From assembly GCA_022497155.1 (NCBI GenBank), contig MU385712.1, positions 1,053,765 to 1,117,764 on the forward strand: DNA of 64,000 nucleotides, written 5' to 3'. This DNA comes from Whalleya microplaca. Lineage: Eukaryota > Ascomycota > Sordariomycetes > Xylariales > Xylariaceae. Both the position numbers and the translations under genes were made by a program. The notes beneath the pieces are model-generated. The model was not told the origin of the DNA. It saw nothing but the letters and a program-made list of their open reading frames with translations, and did no database searches. Below are positions 10,884-22,738 of this stretch, piece after piece (position 1 is the stretch's first letter; every line of letters begins with the position of its first letter).

Positions 10884-13800
10884 AAAAAGTTCCTGATTTT
10901 TTTTTGGCGTTTTTTTTTAAAACAATCTCTTAAAAAGTAAATATTAAAATCCTTTTAGGTTTTCGGGAAAGCTTTAAAAAAATTATCTCGGTATATATAT
11001 AGCTTATTTAATATAGCTTTTAAATAATCCGCCTTATTTTAATATATTATTATTATAATTATTATATATAATATTTTATATTACCGATTTCTTTTTTAAA
11101 TAGCCTATAATTAATTAAATATATAAATATTTAAAAAATTTAACTAGCTTAATTTATTAAATATAACGATTTTATTATCTTTATAAAATAATATAATAAA
11201 GGCTATTAATTTTTGCCTTTTACTTTTAATATTTTAATTAAAATTTTCGGGGTTTTTATTTTTTATTTATTTATTTTCCTTTATAATAAATAAATAAATC
11301 TTTCGATTTTATTTTTTTAATATTAAGTAATTACTAGTTTATTATTAAGTTTTATACCGGCAATTTATATTATCTTTCGGCTATTCGCTTAGTCTTTAAT
11401 GATTACGCAAGTTTTTAATACCGAGCTCCTCGGTAAAATATATTTTTTTTAAAAACTAAAAATCCTTATTATTTATTAATAATCGAACAATAATTATCGA
11501 TTCGGTATTACTATAATTTTTTATGTTTATTTTAATACTTATTTTTTAATTAAAACTTAGTTATAAATTTCATTTAAAACTAAATTTTAAGGTTTTACGG
11601 GAAATTAAAAATTTATATAGCTAATTTTCGGTAAGATTATTTTTTAGTAACTTAATAGTAATTAAATTACTAACGATTTTTTTAGGCATATTTACCTCCG
11701 ACTTTTAACCTTATATTTTTTTAAAAATCTCGGGTTTTATAATAAACTTATTTTTTATTTAATTAATTTAATTAAATCCCGATTTTATTTCCGGGAGTTT
11801 AAAATTTTCCTATATATTTAGTACTTTTATAATTTATAATAATTATTTAATACTTTCTATTTCTATTAATTTATCGGCGAAAGTTTAAGATATTAAAAAC
11901 TTTTGCTTTTTTTATTTTAATAAATAATATAAATTTTTATCGAACCGAACGTTTTTTATAATAATTATTTAATTTAAGCTTGGAATTTAAATACGGTATA
12001 TATTAAAAGCCTTATAACTAATTAAATATTTAATATATCTTTTAAATTCGATTTTAAATAATCTTTTATTTTTTCCGGCTATATGCTTTATTTTAAGCGG
12101 GTAAGTTTAATAGTTATAAATATATATACTATTTTAATTAGGCTATAAATCGTTTGTTAGCGTTTATATAATTATTAGGTTATATTATTTAAAATATTAT
12201 TTAAATTATAAATCGAGTATTTTGTAAAAAATACGTAAAACTTTATTTTAAAAAGGTAAAATATTATATAAATAAGTTATAGCTTATACGTTTTTTAGCT
12301 AAAATTTTTAAAAAAGCCTAGCTTTTATTTTTATTTTAATTAATTTATTAATAACCTTTTAATTAGCTCGCTCGTTATTTCTTATAAACTTTTTAATATA
12401 TAATAAAAAAAGCTTAAAATTTATTTCTTTTTTTTAAACCTAAAGCTAGTAAATAATATATTCTTTAAATCCGATAATAGTTTTTTTGTTATCGCTATAA
12501 ATTTTATAAATGAATATCTTATATTATTTACGGATTTTAATTTTAAATTGCTGTAAAGTCCCAAAAATATATAATTAAGCCTTACTTTTTAACGGGATAG
12601 TAAAAATTATTCCGTTATATTTATTTTTTATTATAAATACCTATTCCGATTTTTCGTACCTTTTTTTAAAGTCGAAAAAATCTTATAAAATTTTTTAGAA
12701 AAAACGGGGTAAAAAATGCTTTAATCGGCATTATAATATTACTTAATAAGCGTAAATTATAACGTAATAAAAATATTTTATTCGTTTCGTACTATTAATT
12801 CTTATATTCCGCATATTTATTATTAAAGTTTTTAGTGCTATTAGTTCTAAATAACCTAACTAAATATATTATAAAGCTTTAAAATTTTCTTTCGGGCGCG
12901 CGAGATTTCTAAAAAGTTTTTACGGCTTATTTTTTTTTATTATAAAAAAAGCTAATATTTTTATTACGCTTTATTTAATCTTTTTAAATAAGGTAGCTTT
13001 AATTATTATAAGCTTGTTATAATATAAAAAAAGCTTGTTATATTTAATAAAAATTAAGTTATATTTTCGAAAAAGCTTTTTAAATATAACATTATAATCT
13101 ATAATATTATACCGTAATAAATAATCGAGTCCGTAATATTAGATTCTTATATTTTTTAATTAAATTTCCGAAATAATATTTATATAAAATCTTTTAACGA
13201 ATATAACGTTAATAAGTTTAAGATTTTAAAACTCTTTTTCTTTTTTAATTTGAAAAATTTTAGGGAAGATTTTTTTATTTCGTTTAGTAATAAAAAAGCT
13301 CGAAATATCTGCTTTTACTATTTTATTATTTTAAATAAGTCGGAAGCTTTTTAAGATTATTAATATCGCGTTATTAATTAAATAAAAAGTTCTATAGTTA
13401 TCGATAATAATATATTCCGAGAGTAGGTATTTTTCGAAACCTATCGTAATATAAAAGCCCGGTAATCCTTTAAGTTTAAAATTTTTAATAAAGTCGATTA
13501 TTATTTTTATAAAACGGTTAGGGACTGTTAAATTTTGGGATTTTTTTTAGGTTTTTGACCCTTTTAATTACTTCTATTTTGTAAGTTTTATTTTATTTGC
13601 TATCCCTAAAAATAAATCTTATTTGTTAGATTTTTTTACCTAAAAAACTTAAAACGCTTTTTAATCTCGGTAATATAAGATTTTTTTAAAATATTAATAG
13701 TTTTATTGCTTTTTTAGTAATAACGTATTATAAGATCGCGTATAATTTAGGCGTCTAATAATATAGACGCTTTTTAGCTAATAAATAAAAGTATAATTGC

Positions 13801-14901
13801 TTATTTTAAGCTCCGGAATTACTATTAGGTTTGTTTAAAAATCTACTATCGGTAAATTTTTATTTAGGGTTTAAATTATTAGGCTGTTTTCCGAGCGTAA
13901 TAAAAAGGCCTAAAGCTTTATTTTAAGTTTTTAGCTAATTTTTATATAAAAAAGCTCCGAACTAATCTCTATATTAAGCTAATATAATTAGTCGATTTTT
14001 TAAATAATCGTTTTTAATAATATTGCCGAGCTTTTTTATTACCTAATTAAAGGCTAAATAAGTTTCTATTATATTAAAAAAATCCTTAACCGCTAGTATT
14101 TTATCGACTTTAAAAAACTCGTAAGCTTAAATGTTTACGAAAGTTCGATATTATTTCGCGTGTTATTTATTAAGTTTAACTGAGCTTTTTTTAGCCCTAA
14201 TTAATATTTATCGATAGGTTTTTAATATTATCATTTAAATGCTCGCTATCGAAAGTGCTAAAAAAAATTTTAAAGCTTTAATAATATTTTAAACCGTAAT
14301 TACGTTTTTTTAAAGGCTTATAGTTATTACTAAAGCTTTTAAATTAAAGTTAACTATTTTAAATACCTAATTTTAAATTATATTATAACGCCTGTAATCG
14401 CTATTTTAATTAGTAGCGGTAACGTTATAAATTTTTGCCTAGTTTTTAAAACTTTTTATTACTTTTTTATCGGTAGGTTCGGAAAGTTTTTTTAAGGCTT
14501 ATAGACAGTTTATTTCTAATAAAGCTTGCTATTTTTATAGACTCTCGTTATAAGGTTAAAAGATTTTTATAATTTTTATAACCCTAACTTTTTTAAGCGT
14601 AAGTACCGATAAAAAAAAAGCGTAAAAATCGCTATAATCGGGAACGTTTAGATTAATTAAATGCTATATTTTATAAATCTTATAATTAGCCTCTAATTAG
14701 ACATATTATTTAAGCTAGCTATAACTATCCTTAAAAAGCGTAATAATAAAAATTAAATCGGTTATTAAAAATATAGTATTAAGCTTATTTATAGTTTAAA
14801 AAATTATTATAAAAAAAAGAAAGTATAAAAAATAAAATAGTTTAATTTTAATAAGTAACTACTAAAAAGTACCGGCCTTAAGCGTTAACCGGGCTTATAA
14901 T
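10884..14901 (-). mobile_element. Ty1/copia relic, upstream half (Gag to integrase)
   Basis: This is the continuation of the copia element from 3.15-4.36 kb, in the same orientation. On the minus strand at about 12,680-12,560 it gives a copia integrase block (IKNKYNGIIFTIPLKSKA), where intact relatives read IKDEYSGxxxxYPLKxKxQ. Upstream (12.9-14.9 kb) should be Gag and protease, but RIP has removed anything recognisable. The part next to the gypsy LTR (about 11,060-10,890) reads like the linker between integrase and RT. Copia fragments flank the gypsy element in the right order, so the copia insertion came first. Confidence 0.78.
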
Positions 14902-15094
14902 TATTATAGTTATAATATATATAAAGATTATTTAAGTGCTGCTATAATTATTTTAATAAAATTATATAAAAATCTAAAATTTAAAAGATCTTTTAGTTAC
15001 AAAAGATCTTTTTTAAGCCTATGGATTTCGGAGTAATATTACTCCGAGATTTATAGGCTTAAAAGAGATCTTTAATATCTTTATTATCGTGACA
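14902..15094 (-). repeat. 5' LTR of the copia element
   Basis: It aligns with the better-preserved solo LTR at 28,181-28,353. Both end, in plus orientation, with AAAAGAGATCTTTAATA followed by TTATCGTGACA. In coding sense it starts TGTCACGATAATA. It has about 20 bp more than the 28-kb copy because it keeps both arms of a 46-bp palindrome (15,015-15,060). The switch from AT-rich to normal composition falls at its outer edge. Confidence 0.8.
15015..15060. repeat. 46-bp palindrome inside the copia LTR
   Basis: The left arm AAGCCTATGGATTTCGGAGT pairs with the right arm ACTCCGAGATTTATAGGCTT across a central AATATT. Only a few transition-type mismatches break the symmetry. The copy at 28 kb has lost most of the left arm, the usual fate of a cruciform-forming palindrome. 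Confidence 0.85.
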
Positions 15095-15506
15095 ACTTTT
15101 TTAAAACAAACAGCGTCGATAAAATTAGAGGCCTTTATTATCATCGTTCTTTTCGGACTAACTATGTAAACTCGGCAACTTTTCTAGAATTAAAGATGTA
15201 AAGTCTACATACTGAACATTGAAATGCAGGATAAATGTGACAAATTTTATGCTACATCTTATGAAGGCTATTTAGAGCAAAAAGGCATTCCGTCATTTTT
15301 ACAGTCGGTACTTTGCAGACAACAATGCACTGTTGTTATACGAACTATTTGCTTCCACAAGTTTTCCATTTACCTATTGTCTAATAGTTTTTTTGGTCCA
15401 TGAAATCTTAGCATCCCTGGTGTACTCGTGACTATTCTCAACACCTTGAGTAGCGCGACGAGTTGATCCTCTTCCAAAGATTATATTATTGAAACATATA
15501 TAGTAT
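15095..15506. other. Transition zone, no gene seen
   Basis: Composition returns to normal within a few tens of bases of the copia LTR. I see no open frame, RNA gene or repeat here. It is the likely 3' flank of the minus-strand gene that ends at 15,507. Confidence 0.6.
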
Positions 15507-15857
15507 CTAGGTGCTATTATGTTTCTTCACCGCTTCCCGGACCAGATTTGGATGTGGGAAGTAGGTATCAGAATGGTGAGAAAGAGTTTCGTCCCAGTCC
15601 ATCCAGTCATCTCCGTTGACTTGCGAACTAGCATGCGCGGATGCTTTGATGTAGGCTTCACGGTCGTTAAGATCCGGTAGAGGTACCATCGCATCTCGCG
15701 CGTTTGCGAGGAGGATAATCCACAGAGCCTCTCCAGGGCTCATATCGGGCCACCGTCGCCCAATTTGCAGCTCATCTTTGGGTCGGACTGGGGCGCCATT
15801 TGTAGGTACAGCCAACGCAAGAATTTCAAGCGCTGGCAGCAAAGAAGTGAGACGCAT
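15507..15857 (-). CDS. Small secreted protein without cysteines
   Basis: The frame encodes 116 aa starting at the Met at 15,857. I chose this start, not one 25 codons upstream, because it places a signal peptide at the N-terminus: Arg-2, a hydrophobic run (LTSLLPALEILALAV) and a likely cleavage site near TNGA-P. The mature part of about 95 residues has no cysteine and is rich in Trp, His and Asp (DDWMDWDETLSHHSDTYF). No family is recognised. It is the first gene after 15 kb of RIP-mutated DNA, the setting where fungal effector candidates are often found. That makes it a candidate secreted effector by inference only. An intron or a chance frame cannot be excluded. Confidence 0.55.
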   Translation of the reverse strand: MRLTSLLPALEILALAVPTNGAPVRPKDELQIGRRWPDMSPGEALWIILLANARDAMVPLPDLNDREAYIKASAHASSQVNGDDWMDWDETLSHHSDTYFPHPNLVREAVKKHNST

Positions 15858-17859
15858 CGTGTATCTCAGGAGTAAAAGGGGAACTGCGAGAAGCTGGTTA
15901 GTAATAAATAAGTTATGGCAGGATAATTCCATAGAGATCCGTTATTGGTGTGGATTCTAGACATATACCTTAATCTGTATTTCCCAAGATATAGCAATGG
16001 TCGTTTTAATTTTCATTAGCGCTTGCTGAAAACTGTACTTGTAGAGGTGATTTTTTTCGTGTATTTATAATCAATAGATTAGCACAGCAGCATTGACCTT
16101 GCCATAAACCAATCATCGGACATTGATAGGGTTATTCTATTCGTAGACTATCAGACTTTTCACCTGTTAGGTAAAGAACGGCTATGTGATCAGGATCCTT
16201 GAAGCATCCTACCTACTGCATTTAGTCCCTGATGATATTCAGAATCCTCCAACTTGAATAGATACGGTTGATGCTAAAGAAACACTACAGAGGCTTGGTT
16301 AAGCTTCCAAAGATCCTGAAGCTAAATCTTCCAGTATCTGCACATATCCATAACGGAAGTAAATTTCTTCTCAAAATTTTCTCATCGCGTTGATGCTTCT
16401 GTGACTGCAGGAACCATTTTATCATTTGATCATGCCAACGGGTTTTTCCGTGATCCCCACCAATATCTTGCCGTCAACCCTGTTGAAGATCAATAGCTTT
16501 ATAGCACAATTTATAAAAAAATCTTTTCGTGGATCCTTATGGATATATTTAGCCAGTCTGTTTGAATCTTCCATGCATACACGGCGCCCCCTGTAATGAT
16601 GTTCAATTCTGCGGTGGAGAGGTACAACGGAAAACGTCCGCGAAAAGGAGACGAGGCCACTTGAAGTATTCTGAAGCTATAATCGTAAAAGAAATACTTT
16701 TCTGTAACATCGTGCTTCATCGTCGTAAGGGTTTTTAAAAAAAGGGATAAATTCACTATAAAAACCACTGAATAACTGTCGCCTTTTCCGATTTCTCTTT
16801 AACATGGCGAACCAGTCTATAGGCCTTGTAATGGACATGAGTACCTTTATGTACGATGTAGTAGTAGCGCTGATTTGCAAGTACCAGAGCAGTTCCTTGG
16901 CGTGGGTAAGGTGAGTTTACTGTCCTTGTTCTATCCAATAGGGAACAGATCTCATCACAAGGAGTCTCGATTGTTTTAAACCATCTTAAGTATGTACCGA
17001 CAGTACCGTACTGTGGGATTTTTCCAGCAAGTGACCTTCCAGAACTAGAGATGGGAATATAATTTATATATATCTTCGGTCATCTATAAGGCTAGTAGGA
17101 CTTATGTAGAATAGTAGTTGCTATCTAGGTGGGTTGAATAGCAAAGGTAATACCATATATTGTATCCAACCTCTAGACACCGTGACCGTTCATCGACCAT
17201 CTTCCATCAAAGGATCTGCTGCGTGATAGTCTAGCGACTTGCACACTTTAAGTGTTTAGTAATGAAATGAACAGCCCCTGAGGAGAGCATCGAGTATGAC
17301 GTCAGATAGTATGCTTAGAACTTATTTAGATAGCCACAGTGTATATTATCTATTTTCCACTGGTTTCATATACGAACTCTGCGTTAATATTGCGCCGCCT
17401 GACGAACGACCATAGGGTTGAAGGGATAATGAAATAGCAAGTCAGATGAAGGGTGACTATTACCATCACCATACGTATCTCGAGATTGCCCTGATGTTTG
17501 GTGATGTGATTACAACAAGTAGATTGAAGGTTCATGTGATTTCATCGATGAATTGCACATTCGCAATGTCCTGAAAGCCCCCCATTACCTATCATTGAAA
17601 GTTATGTGCACAAAGACGCTGTTTCGTACTAATGTATTGATCATTCAAAAGTTCTCAGTCGAACCTACTACTCAGGATCTTTGAAAGCAAATGATCAATG
17701 ATTACGCCGAGTATCCTCGACTGTATGTCGATGAAGTGATCATAGCGAACCCTTCTGTCAAAACGCATACTATTAAGGAAAGGAGTGTGTCACGGTAATC
17801 TACCTTCCGTGCACAAGTTTTGTCCATAAATGCATATTACTAGCGCTACAATCTTACTA
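15858..17859. other. Gene-poor stretch with a possible decayed frame
   Basis: No intact gene is seen. On the minus strand about 17,040-16,750 is open without a start and continues, after a stop or frame change, to about 16,440. The conceptual product has Tyr- and Lys-rich segments (for example YYYIVHKGTHVHYKAYRLV) and matches no family I know. It may be a decayed gene or chance. The remainder holds neither repeat nor RNA gene that I can see. Confidence 0.35.
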
Positions 17860-18909
17860 TCATAGAATGCTCGCCACGCGAAGGCTAGGGTCTCTGTAGT
17901 AAGTATTTACTAATTTCGTCGAATTTCGTGATATACTTGGGTCTGTCCTGTCTGTTAAACATTTTGGTATATATGCTCTTCCACTGTGATTCGATGATAA
18001 ATCAAGCCCTGCGAAATACCTAGGAGGACCGTACGTTGGCTCCGCGCCATGTTGGGATAGATATTCTCTAAAAGTCTTCCATGTATCACTGTCCTCGGGT
18101 CTCTCGCGGATCATATGGTACACGCGGAACCAATCTAGGGCTGCCTTATCCTGCAAGTCAGCAGGCAAGTGTTCGCTAAGAACCTCGCAGCTGTTGACAA
18201 ATTCCCACCAGCGAGGGTAAAACCCAGAAAGTTCAAAGTCAATTAACCCTTGAAACCTACCGTCCTTTACCATGATATTGCCCTCATGAACATCAGAGTG
18301 AGTGTACGTAAATGGCATAGCGGAAGGCATATGTGCCATGAAGATATCAAGTTCAGATGTGTTCAAGCAATTTTTAATGGCAAGAGACATATTCGCGACA
18401 ACATCGGCATCAGAAGTGCAGACCGAATAACCTGCATCTGAAGACGCAGGCAGGGGCTTAAACAAGCGACGGTCGATGACCGGGCGTCCGTCGAGCATCT
18501 GCATTGTCGGGGATGTGATGTTACGGAATTGCCGGAGAAATTCGCCTACCTGTCGGCCAATGCGTGCGATATCTTCCTGTGAAAGGTTAGGCAGAGCATC
18601 CTCAAGCGGCTCGCCTTCGATGCGCTCCTGAATTAAAAAGAAGCGATCGTTTTCCTTCCAGGACGCAACAACCTTTGCCACTTGGCCTGTTGTCTTCTCT
18701 GCGGCGAAGTCAGTGTTTTGCACCTCGACTTCACTTCCTGGATAAAATCCACGCTTCTTCAGAATGTACCTGGATCCGAGAGCCCACATATCTCGTCCAC
18801 CTGCCTTAGCTACCAGGAGTTGGCAGCTTGGCGAGGAATTGCCCGTGGGTTGAGGCTCAGATTGCTCCGGCTTTGTTGCAAAAGTATTGTCTGGAAAACG
18901 GGCTGGCAT
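17860..18909 (-). CDS. Aminoglycoside-phosphotransferase-fold (APH) kinase family protein
   Basis: 349 aa, single exon as read. The catalytic loop is HSDVHEGN at residues 204-211, with likely base Asp206 and metal ligand Asn211. The DFG-equivalent is IDFE at 223-226 (Asp224), followed by SGFYPRWWEF, typical of fungal APH proteins. An upstream Ile-Gln-Glu-Arg (QERIEGEPL, about 94-102) fits the hinge. Most fungal members read HGDLHxxN; here the Gly is Ser. These proteins are abundant in filamentous fungi and substrates are mostly unknown; real aminoglycoside resistance is not implied. The last 40 residues look unlike the family, and a small 3' intron could have been missed. Confidence 0.8.
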   Translation of the reverse strand: MPARFPDNTFATKPEQSEPQPTGNSSPSCQLLVAKAGGRDMWALGSRYILKKRGFYPGSEVEVQNTDFAAEKTTGQVAKVVASWKENDRFFLIQERIEGEPLEDALPNLSQEDIARIGRQVGEFLRQFRNITSPTMQMLDGRPVIDRRLFKPLPASSDAGYSVCTSDADVVANMSLAIKNCLNTSELDIFMAHMPSAMPFTYTHSDVHEGNIMVKDGRFQGLIDFELSGFYPRWWEFVNSCEVLSEHLPADLQDKAALDWFRVYHMIRERPEDSDTWKTFREYLSQHGAEPTYGPPRYFAGLDLSSNHSGRAYIPKCLTDRTDPSISRNSTKLVNTYYRDPSLRVASIL

Positions 18910-19852
18910 GTTGGAAGGATAAGTCGTAGCCTGTACTATTGAAAGATCTGATGTAGGGAATAATGGAAGGTGAAAGTGTCTTTTGATTTATGCGAACTTA
19001 CCCCTTTGTGCGGACATCCCTCACTTATATATCCTCAATGAACATAATGGCTATTGATTCCTGGACAGCGAATCGATGAGTTCATAGAGTACATCTTTAA
19101 TTGCGAAGTCTTTTGGAAACCTGGCCTAAACGGGAAACAAAGGGGGCGACAAAAGATTGCAGATTACTGTTCAAGAACAATAATATTGATCAGGGTCGAT
19201 GTGATACCAAGCTGGTAAAGAGTGGAAACAATGATTGCTCTGTACACAATAGTAAGAATTTACTCGGGATAGCACTATTGGATGACTGCCTATGATGCGA
19301 TTTCACTTACTCCTTCTGACCTGTAAGATCAGCATTACGGGTTGTAGAAAAGGAAAGGACTTGATTTGGGTTCAATTCCTTTCTTCTCAGGCAAGCCTGG
19401 TATGGTTTGAGGTAGTGGTAACGCGCTGATGCAGCTGTGAATTTGTTTCTAGAAGACTGTGCGCACAACAAAAGTGCAACCTGGAAGTACAACTTAGATA
19501 CATAAATAAAGCACGGAATATTCTAACAAGCATAATTTCGGATCAACCCCTAAAGGCAGATCGGACCCCCGAGATAGTTAGACCGTCTTGGCATTATTAC
19601 CTGCTATTCTGAGCTGATTTGCCGGGCGGGAAGATGCATGCCGCCTTATCAACATATTTGTAACCTAACTTACTTGGTACTCCGTAAATTGCGTGCCATT
19701 TCGACATGCATATATCTGTATTAATGTCTTAATGCAGGGACGCGTCTTTGATAAGATGTCGCCCACCACGCCGCATTTCAAATTGCTTCTCTTTCATTGA
19801 ACGCATTAAGCACGGCGTTGAGTCTGCGTTCTGCCTGCAATTGGAATAAGCA
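18910..19852. other. Intergenic, no gene seen
   Basis: This lies between a minus-strand and a plus-strand gene, so it probably holds two divergent promoters. Short frames on both strands have no recognisable product and no splice structure. No repeat was seen. Confidence 0.6.
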
Positions 19853-22012
19853 ATGGTGCGCCTCAGCCCAAGCGAGGGCTCGCACTGTCTCGGTATGATA
19901 TTCCTTCTGTCCATTCTTGCCGGGCTTGCTTGTGCGTATCCCGACGTGAAATATCCACGGCAGAGGGTCATCGAGAGGAGTACGGTCGCGTTGCACCCTT
20001 TTGCCAAATATAAAGACCTTGCCGGAGGAACCGATGCGGTTTCGACGGTTAGCACAGCATCTGCAGCTGCAAACACGCCGTTGGAATGCTTCCAGGTAGC
20101 CGAGCCTGTGCTGACGCCTTCTGGGTTGACGGTTCGAGACGCTAGTCGCCCGCCGACGCCGAGCCAAGCTTTGGTTGATGCCGACATCAATGGCGAACCA
20201 TCGTGCACGGTGGTTTTGATGGAGCATACTTTTGAAAACAGCTATGGCGCTCCCTTTGTTGGTATGTGCATGAAAATGAAATTGACTCGGCTATGTGCAG
20301 AAGTCTGACTTGACAGGCGATTATACGCCTCCTGATTGCGATTTCGATCGCGTGGTCATCAATTTTACTACGTTGGTCAAGGGTCGACAGTATGATCGAA
20401 CTGGCGTGATGTACTTAGGAGATACAGAGGTATGGCGAACATCAACAGCCGAGCCCACCCCGTACGGCATTCGCTGGGTCTGGCTCAAGGATATGACCCC
20501 CTTCGTGTCGATGTGGAAGCAACCGCAGACTATCATCTTTGACTTGGAGAATAATGTTAACGATATTTATACTGGTCTTCTCAACACGACTCTGACTGCG
20601 ACATTCTTCAAGAGCAATGTGCAGACAAACGGTCATGCACCCGCCGATCTGATCATACCGGTCACGGAGCGGACAGGATCCACGGGAGAACCGAGCCAGT
20701 TCACTTACCCGGAACAGAATGCGTCCAACACTGTCAACTTTCCTCGCAACGTCAACAGGGCGGTCTTTTCAGTTGACGTAAAAGGTCAGGGCAACGAGGA
20801 GTTCGTATGTGACATTGAAAATTTCCTTTGCCCATTCCGGTCTATGAGCGAGTTTAGTCTCCGAACTAGCTTGCCTCCAAATGTGTCTCGAAGCCCTTCA
20901 GATAAAAAGATTGCTGACTCACGACGGTGTAGTGGTGGAGCAACGTACCTCAGAGCGCCATCCATACTTTCGAGGGAGGTTATGGCGAGTATCCTGGATA
21001 TTCGCCGTGGCGCGAAGTCCAGGTCCTCATAGACAATCAGCTCGCCGGTGTATCTTGGCCGTTCCCAGTAATATACACAGGAGGCGTAGTTCCACAACTA
21101 CATCGTCCCATTGTGGGAGTAGACGCATTCGATTTGAGGGAACACGAAATCGATATTACTCCGTGGCTGCCACTCCTTTGCGACGGGAACAGTCATACTT
21201 TCACGATTAGAATCGTGGGCCTAGATGACGACGGCGTAGCAAGCGCCTCCCTTTCGTCGACCACGGATAGCTCCTGGTACGTTACCGGAAAAGTCTTCTT
21301 GTGGCTCGATGACGAGGATTCAATCACATCCGGTACTCTGGGTGTTGCCTCTGCGAGTGATCCTAGCATTGCGTTCTCGCAAAGGATCATTCAGAACTCC
21401 ACAGGAGGCAACGAAACGCTCGAGTACAATCTTTCGGTTGATCGCTCCCTTTCAATCACTTCCGTCGTCAAAACGCAGAACCAAGAAGGCACCGTAACAT
21501 GGACCCAGTCTTTATCATACTCAAATGTCGGTGCTGCCTATGGGTACGGCTACAATAACTTGAACACATTTTCAATTGTGGGTGTTGATGCAGCGACGGG
21601 TCCCGGTGTCTCCTATTCCACCAGCTACAACTATCCGCTGTATTGTAATAGCACATCGTCGAATGCACCAGACGGAGCTCTAACGCTCTGGGCGGAACTA
21701 AACCAAGGTCTAAACCTCGAGATTCAGGGCAATGCCGTCTTTTCGACGGGTCTTGAGGCTTTCGAGTCCGACGGTGAATTCTTCCAAGGTTCGGTGCTCA
21801 GCACTTGGAAGAACGGCACGGCGGATTACCAAAGACCCGCTAATAACAGCAATAGCACGGGGGTCGGCCAAACGCATCAGATCTTCTCATTCAGCGGACT
21901 GGTCGATGATGTGGGTGCTAGCAAGCAGCTGTACTACCGTGATGTCAGCGCATATAATGATACGGTGACTGGAGATGACGTGGAGGTGTTTGGTAAATCT
22001 ACAAGTTATTAG
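19853..22012 (+). CDS. PNGase A family glycopeptidase, first copy
   Basis: Three exons (19,853-20,261; 20,317-20,804; 20,933-22,012) give 658 aa. The introns start GTATGT and end CAG or TAG, and the joins restore alignment with the copy at 23.5 kb. Residues 1-28 are a signal peptide (IFLLSILAGLACA). Family blocks follow: ENSYGAPFVGDYTPP, then INFTTLVKGRQYDR, GDTEVWRTSTAEPT with GIRWVWLKDMT, then YSPWREVQVLIDNQLAG, VSWPFPVIYTGG and IVGVDAFDL. PNGase A enzymes cleave N-glycans from the asparagine of glycopeptides; the secretion signal and many NxS/T sites suggest a secreted glycoprotein. It differs from the second copy by an extra N-terminal linker of about 70 residues and by having introns. 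Confidence 0.88.
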
Positions 22013-22738
22013 GAATAAAGTGAAACAGCCGTAATTAATCCGTTTTAGGTTACATATAGAAGTAATTGTAAGTTCACCAACTGTTTGTCGATGAGGTTGA
22101 TAGGAGATGTTCATCGCGTTACTTCATAGCAAGTCGCAAAGGCAATAACCCTTACTATTGATTGAGTGATCTAATTAGATCGCATGAAATGCAAATTTAC
22201 TCCTTGAGACGAGGATTATAATTCATGAAACCAACATATCACTGTGCCTGACTGCCTGGGTGCAAGCGTCAGCATTCAGGCTGCACAAATGTGGCACAGA
22301 AGCTAAATAATTTCTACACGCGACTCAGCTGAATGTCGGATCGACAGCACGATCTTGGCTGACGTGCCAGCGTCCCAGTATACTGAACAGAGGTCTCACT
22401 AGCTGGGCGGTGTTATACGACGTATGGTTAGCGGCGTGCGACGAAGCACATGGTATAGACCGATTTAGCAATATCATGAGTCGATCAGTGTTAATGACAA
22501 GGCGCAGTGAATCAGGCATAGCATATCAGCATGACCAACACGGACCTGACAGGGCTCATAAGAGTAAGTAAATACAAGATGATGGCTGTTCGTAAACTCA
22601 CTTGTCACTCTCCTGCTGAACCCGATGTTCTTAAATCTTTGATTTTCCTTCGATCTGATCGACCCATTCATTCATCCACTAGTATCTACACACAATCAAA
22701 GACTATCGTCAACTGTTCGAGTAACACATACACACACC
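22013..22738. other. Intergenic, no gene seen
   Basis: Probably the 3' flank of the first PNGase A gene and promoter of the small membrane protein. The last 60 bases before the ATG are CA-rich (ACACATACACACACC), a common fungal start context. Nothing else is recognised. Confidence 0.55.

Noticed and set aside
19729..20227. Two overlapping minus-strand frames of about 150 codons
   Set aside because: They are shadows of exon 1 of the first PNGase A gene, which has a signal peptide and paralog support.
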